From NCBI GenBank assembly GCA_964545895.1, contig CAZJHS010000094.1, forward strand, positions 1 to 11,433: DNA of 11,433 nt. Direction: 5' to 3'. Numbering within the stretch: the stretch's first letter is position 1; the number at the start of each line of letters is the position of its first letter. This stretch comes from UBA6183 sp964545895. GTDB lineage: Bacteria; Bacteroidota; Bacteroidia; UKL13-3. The notes below the pieces were generated by a model. That model saw only the letters and a list, made by a program, of their open reading frames with translations. It was not told the origin of the DNA and ran no database searches. Positions 7,909 through 11,433 of this stretch are shown piece by piece. Both the position numbers and the translations under genes were made by a program.

Positions 7909-7925
7909 GTTGTGGAGAGCACAAT
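7909..7925 (+). repeat. Short hairpin between the two esterase-like genes
   Basis: TTGTG (7910-7914) and CACAA (7920-7924) pair around a GAGAG loop, and a flanking G-T wobble extends the stem to 7909-7925. An A run rather than a T run follows on the plus strand, so it is not a standard intrinsic terminator. It could mark the 3' end of the upstream transcript or be chance. Confidence 0.3.
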
Positions 7926-7974
7926 TAAAAAAAATAAATTTACAAGCCTAAATTGAAATTATTTAAAATAAATT

Positions 7975-7994
7975 ATACCTTAGGTATTAATACC
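7975..7994. promoter_or_regulatory. Overlapping palindromes just upstream of the second esterase-like gene
   Basis: A perfect 12-base palindrome, GGTATTAATACC (7983-7994), overlaps a second inverted repeat, ATACCT-T-AGGTAT (7975-7987). The unit ATACC or its complement therefore occurs three times in 20 bases. The block ends 11 bases before the ATG at 8006. It could be an operator for a dimeric regulator or an RNA hairpin affecting translation; the sequence cannot decide between them. Confidence 0.4.
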
Positions 7995-8005
7995 ATTAAC
8001 ACCAC

Positions 8006-9031
8006 ATGCATAAAAATATACTCTTTTATTTATTTTGGTTAGGATTGTTGGTAAATGCGAATGCACAAAGTCAATTTATTGGAATAAATGATTTAGCCTT
8101 AAGCAGGGACACTTCAACACTAATGCTTTTTATGACAGGAGAGGCTCATGGTTATTCGTCTAATCACTCCGTTGAAGCCGCATATATAAAATACCTTAGT
8201 CTTAATCATAATGTAAGAACAATATTGCGTGAGGAAGGTTATGGTTTTACCTACCTATTGCGAAAGTATTTAGATACCGGTGACACTATTTTTTTAGATT
8301 TATTTACATCTGACAGACCATTCAATTTTGAGGAAACTAAAAGATTTGTTTTAACCTTAAAACAAATAAACTATCAATTACCATTAGACCAGAAGTTAAA
8401 CCTTATTGCTATTGATGTAACTGAAAATGACAGGCTGCCTTATGTAAAAAAGTTTTTCAAGATTGTCTCGAATTGGGAGGTACACAATCAATTGTTAAAA
8501 CAGGAGATTGATTCATTAATCGAAAGCGTGTACTTTCCCCACAATATTATTACACTTAAAAAGACTCTTACCAATTATCAAATTAACTTAGATTACACTT
8601 CAGATATAGATAGTATTGTTGGTTCCTATATTAGATGGCAGTCAATAAAAAATAATTTGGGTAGGCAACGCGAATATTATCTCTACAAAAATATCTTACA
8701 AGCACAACCATTTTTCAAAGGCAACATATACGGTAATTTTGGCTACAATCATACAGATATTAAAACTAAGTGCATGTCTTATTATTTGAAGTATGATACG
8801 TTCTTTAGATATCGGCTATCAATTTCAAATCCATATTATTATAACTGTATAAATACCTTTTTTAACCGTGGCAGGCAAGTCGCCCCTCAAAGCCAAGGAC
8901 TATATCATAGAGGATATTTCAAACGAAATATAAAGCTGGCAAAATTGCCAAGGGGCATTTATTTAACAAAAGTGAAGGATGAAACGTATATCATTCATGT
9001 AAATCAGCCAGAAATGTCGAGGTTGAAATAA
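8006..9031 (+). CDS. Exported, diverged EreA/ChaN/Tiki-superfamily-like protein
   Basis: This 341-residue protein has a Sec signal at 1-21 (core ILFYLFWLGLLV, likely cleavage near ANAQ), so it is exported. I assign it tentatively to the superfamily of erythromycin esterase, ChaN, TraB and Tiki proteins. TGEAHG (44-49) gives a GExH motif with Glu46 and His48, one residue shorter than in the upstream gene and closer to the ChaN/Tiki spacing. Other positions parallel the upstream protein in order: LREEG (75-78 region) for VLES, LIAIDVTE (133-140) for LYGCDVWD, QREYYLYKNI (221-230) for LRDGRMANTI, and GNFGYNH (243-249) for AHNEHV. The first His of the HNxH motif is missing and only His249 remains. 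The C-terminal LPRGIYLTKV (about 314-323) loosely recalls the end of a T9SS domain, but no complete sorting domain is present. The function is unknown. It follows the better-preserved relative on the same strand and may act with it. Confidence 0.6.
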   Translation: MHKNILFYLFWLGLLVNANAQSQFIGINDLALSRDTSTLMLFMTGEAHGYSSNHSVEAAYIKYLSLNHNVRTILREEGYGFTYLLRKYLDTGDTIFLDLFTSDRPFNFEETKRFVLTLKQINYQLPLDQKLNLIAIDVTENDRLPYVKKFFKIVSNWEVHNQLLKQEIDSLIESVYFPHNIITLKKTLTNYQINLDYTSDIDSIVGSYIRWQSIKNNLGRQREYYLYKNILQAQPFFKGNIYGNFGYNHTDIKTKCMSYYLKYDTFFRYRLSISNPYYYNCINTFFNRGRQVAPQSQGLYHRGYFKRNIKLAKLPRGIYLTKVKDETYIIHVNQPEMSRLK

Positions 9032-9067
9032 CAATACTCGTAAAAAATGTATTAGTATCCATGTTGA

Positions 9068-9136
9068 GTTTCATGTTATAATGTTTTGCTACTGTTGTAG
9101 ATAGCCTGATTGAAGTATAATGTAGTAACATGAAGC
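9068..9136. repeat. Long-range inverted repeat with an internal small hairpin
   Basis: TTCATGTTA (9070-9078) and TAACATGAA (9126-9134) are perfect nine-base complements, extended by a T-G wobble and a G-C pair to 9068-9136. Inside lies CTAC-TGTT-GTAG (9089-9100). The structure starts about 37 bases after the stop codon of the second esterase-like gene, so it may fold in the 3' end of that transcript. The 47-base spacer makes its strength uncertain. Confidence 0.35.
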
Positions 9137-9193
9137 TATTTAATAATCACCCAAACTTTAGATGTTAAATTATTCGACACATGTAATTTTATT

Positions 9194-9221
9194 GGCTTAA
9201 TAGCAAAATTAAAATTAAGCC
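9194..9221. repeat. Eight-base inverted repeat in the gap before the E1 gene
   Basis: GGCTTAAT (9194-9201) and ATTAAGCC (9214-9221) are perfect complements around a 12-base A-rich loop. No T run follows on either strand. It could be a transcript-end hairpin or a protein-binding site. In AT-rich DNA chance remains possible. Confidence 0.35.
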
Positions 9222-9412
9222 TCAATAAACGGTCAAAAAAAGAATCCATAAAAATACAGCTTTCTAAATAGAAAAACTTTGTTGTACTAATGTGCACTTG
9301 TGTAGTATTTTATGCTTTTGTGGGTTATTTGTTGGTAGATTTAAGTTACTTCACATTCGCCCCAATTCAATTAGTATTTTAGGGCCTTAATGTGTAAACT
9401 TGCGCCTCAATC

Positions 9413-11433
9413 ATGGTAAAAAAAGACATACTTTTAGAAGCCTATATGCACATGTGCGAAGCCCGCGCAATGGCCGAAACATACGATGCAAACCGACCTA
9501 TTTGTAAATACGTGCACTCAACCTCGCGTGGCCACGAAGCCATACAGTTAGCGGTAGGTATGCAATTGCAACCTTACGATTATTGCTCGCCATACTACCG
9601 CGATGAATCAATGTTGTTGGGTATGGGACTTAGTCCGTATGAGTTAATGTTGCAATTGTTAGGTAAAGCCGAAGATCCTTTTTCGGGAGGTAGAACCTAC
9701 TATGCACATCCAAGTTTAAACCGCGAAGAGTTTCCTAAAATTCCGCACCAAAGTAGCGCAACAGGTATGCAAGCCATTCCTACCACAGGCATGGCGCATG
9801 GTATAGCTTATAAAGAAAGTCAGCGTTTAAATAAAAAAGGCGAGTACCCAGTGGTGGTATGTAGTTTTGGTGATGGCTCAGTTACCGAAGGTGAAGTAGC
9901 GGAGGCTTTTCAGATGGCTGTGCTTAAGCAATTGCCTATTATTTATTTGGTGCAAGATAACGATTGGGGTATTAGTGCCAGTGGCGATGAAATGCGTGCC
10001 ATGGATGCTTACGAGTATGCAGCAGGCTTTAAAGGCCTTAAACGTATGCGTTTAAACGGGAGCGATTTTGTAGAGAGTTATAAAGGTATTGCCGAGGCTA
10101 TTGATTTTGTGCGCAATAACCGCAAGCCTATTTTAGTGCATGCTAAAGTGCCATTGTTAGGTCACCATACATCTGGTGTACGTAAAGAATGGTACCGTAC
10201 CGATGATAATATGAGCTTGCATACCAAAGACGATCCACAGCCAAAATTGAGGCAATTGTTGGTTGAAATTGGCGTGCCCGAAACGGAGTTAGTAGAAATT
10301 GAAAAAGATGCTACTTATAAAGTTGAACAACAATTTAAACAAGCAGTAGAAAGTGCCGATCCAGAACCAAGCACGGTAGAGGATCATATTTTTGCACCAA
10401 GTGGTGCTACCGAAGAAGTTGGAACCAGAACTCCAGAAGGTAAGGAGCCAAGTGTAATGGTTGATGCCGCATTGCATGCAGTGGATGAGCTTATGGCTAA
10501 ACATCCCGAGTGTATGTTTTACGGACAAGATGTGGGTGCACGCTTAGGTGGTGTGTTTCGTGAGGCAGCCACATTGGCTGGTAAATACGGAAACGATAGG
10601 GTATTTAATACCCCAATTCAAGAAGCCTATATTGTAGGTTCAACAGTAGGTATGAGTGCCGTTGGTGTTAAACCCATTGTAGAGATTCAGTTTGCCGATT
10701 ATGTGTGGACAGGAGTAAATCAATTGGTTTGCGAAATTACTAAATCATCATATCTAACCATGGGTAAATATCCGGTAAGCGCTATTATCCGTATTCCAAT
10801 TGGAGCATACGGAGGGGGCGGACCATACCACAGTGGAAGTATAGAATCAACCTTGCTTACTTTAAAAGGAATAAAAATAGCTTACCCAAGTAACGCTGCC
10901 GATATGAAAGGTTTAATGAAAGCAGCTTATTACGATGGCAATCCAGTAATTATGTTAGAGCATAAAGGGTTGTATTGGAGTAAAAATCCAGGTACCGAAT
11001 TAGCCCGTTGTGTAGAACCTGATGAAGATTATATTTTACCTTTAGGCAAAGCAAATACCGTTTTACATGCCAGCGATGAGGCTATAGAAAATGGCGAAAG
11101 CTGCTGCATTATTACTTGGGGCATGGGCGTATATTGGAGTTTAGCGGCAGCTAAGCAATTTGCAGGTAGGGTAGAAGTAGTGGATTTACGCACACTTCAG
11201 CCGTTGGATGAAGACTATATTACAGCCGCAGTAAAACGTCATGGTAAATGTTTGGTAGTAACCGAAGAAGCCTTACTAAATTCATTTGCTGAGAGTTTGG
11301 CAGGTAGGATTGCACAAAATTGCTTTACGTTTTTAGATGCACCTGTTCATACCATTGGTGCTAAAAACATTCCGGCAGTACCATTAAATATGGGCCTTGA
11401 AGCCGAAATGCTTCCTAACGCAGACAAAGTAGC
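9413..11433 (+). CDS. 2-oxoacid dehydrogenase E1, alpha-beta fusion (branched-chain type likely); 3' end cut by window edge
   Basis: An uninterrupted frame from ATG 9413 gives 673 residues and continues past the window. It encodes a thiamine-diphosphate-dependent E1 enzyme, which decarboxylates a 2-oxoacid and passes the acyl group to the lipoyl E2 subunit. Residues 1-315 form the alpha part. The cofactor motif GDGS (153-156) is followed by Asn183 in QDNDWGIS, exactly 30 residues after Gly153, matching GDG-x(about 27)-N. HHTSGVRKEWYR (251-262) resembles the phosphorylation-loop region of alpha subunits. After an acidic linker (about 315-345), residues 346-673 form the beta part, with GQDVG (371-375), NTPIQEAYIVG (399-409), IQFADY (425-430), PIGAYGGGGPYHS (462-474), MLEHKGLYW (514-522) and VVDLRTLQPLD (589-599). 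Such fusions are common in Bacteroidota and are usually taken as branched-chain 2-oxoacid dehydrogenase E1, though pyruvate cannot be excluded. Probably only 10-20 residues are missing. It is more GC-rich than the preceding gene pair. Confidence 0.93.
   Translation, partial: MVKKDILLEAYMHMCEARAMAETYDANRPICKYVHSTSRGHEAIQLAVGMQLQPYDYCSPYYRDESMLLGMGLSPYELMLQLLGKAEDPFSGGRTYYAHPSLNREEFPKIPHQSSATGMQAIPTTGMAHGIAYKESQRLNKKGEYPVVVCSFGDGSVTEGEVAEAFQMAVLKQLPIIYLVQDNDWGISASGDEMRAMDAYEYAAGFKGLKRMRLNGSDFVESYKGIAEAIDFVRNNRKPILVHAKVPLLGHHTSGVRKEWYRTDDNMSLHTKDDPQPKLRQLLVEIGVPETELVEIEKDATYKVEQQFKQAVESADPEPSTVEDHIFAPSGATEEVGTRTPEGKEPSVMVDAALHAVDELMAKHPECMFYGQDVGARLGGVFREAATLAGKYGNDRVFNTPIQEAYIVGSTVGMSAVGVKPIVEIQFADYVWTGVNQLVCEITKSSYLTMGKYPVSAIIRIPIGAYGGGGPYHSGSIESTLLTLKGIKIAYPSNAADMKGLMKAAYYDGNPVIMLEHKGLYWSKNPGTELARCVEPDEDYILPLGKANTVLHASDEAIENGESCCIITWGMGVYWSLAAAKQFAGRVEVVDLRTLQPLDEDYITAAVKRHGKCLVVTEEALLNSFAESLAGRIAQNCFTFLDAPVHTIGAKNIPAVPLNMGLEAEMLPNADKV

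Larger units (their letters stand above)
9032..9412. other. AT-rich intergenic region before the E1 gene
   Basis: These 381 bases contain no convincing gene; the longest plus-strand ATG frame I traced is 30 codons (9290-9382). The region holds two inverted repeats, listed separately, and should contain the promoter of the E1 gene. The best -7 candidate is TAAACTTG (9395-9402), one base off TAnnTTTG, which would leave almost no leader and has no TTG -33 partner. No T-tailed terminator for the upstream gene was seen. Confidence 0.5.

Noticed and set aside
8006..9031. C-terminal LPRGIYLTKV as a T9SS sorting domain in the second esterase-like protein
   Set aside because: Only the last strand-like motif is present; the preceding PNP and IYNxxG motifs of a type A domain are missing, and the stretch is better explained as part of the main fold.
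9290..9382. A 30-codon plus-strand frame encoding a hydrophobic peptide starting MCTCVVFYAF
   Set aside because: It is short, lies in AT-rich non-coding DNA, has no recognisable translation signal and no known family; a chance frame is more likely.
10289..10528. Minus-strand 79-codon frame inside the E1 gene
   Set aside because: It lies opposite the linker and start of the beta part of a clearly coding plus-strand gene and has no family features.

Overview
The window looks like a chromosomal segment of a member of the Bacteroidota. Supporting signs are a secreted protein with a type A type IX secretion (T9SS) C-terminal sorting domain, a lipoprotein whose cysteine is followed by a Bacteroidota-style acidic export signal (CKKDEE), AT-rich start sites without Shine-Dalgarno sequences, and a single-chain alpha-beta fusion of a 2-oxoacid dehydrogenase E1 enzyme. 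Genus cannot be read from the sequence.

Layout: five genes lie on the minus strand (49-6421) and three on the plus strand (6610 to the right edge), diverging from a 188-base gap. In transcription order, the minus-strand set is a tandem-domain universal stress protein (5537-6421), a CPA2-type cation:proton antiporter 9 bases behind it (4232-5527), an exported M1 zinc aminopeptidase (1734-4169) closed by a strong intrinsic terminator, a T9SS-exported protein (666-1619), and a small, probably surface-exposed lipoprotein (49-597). The stress protein and antiporter almost certainly form one operon, presumably for ion or pH homeostasis.

The plus-strand set starts with two exported proteins, both apparently members of the erythromycin esterase / ChaN / TraB / Tiki superfamily. 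The first (6610-7836) is a clear erythromycin-esterase-family protein with its Glu, His and Arg motifs intact. The second (8006-9031) is strongly diverged but keeps a GExH motif and three further positions that line up with the first. This pair, flanked by long AT-rich non-coding stretches with palindromes, is the least ordinary part of the window and the best candidate for undescribed biology. After a 381-base gap comes a nearly complete E1 alpha-beta fusion (9413 to beyond the right edge), a central-metabolism enzyme.

No tRNA, rRNA, CRISPR array, insertion sequence or attachment site was found. Everything apart from the Ere/ChaN-like pair and its intergenic DNA reads as ordinary Bacteroidota chromosome.
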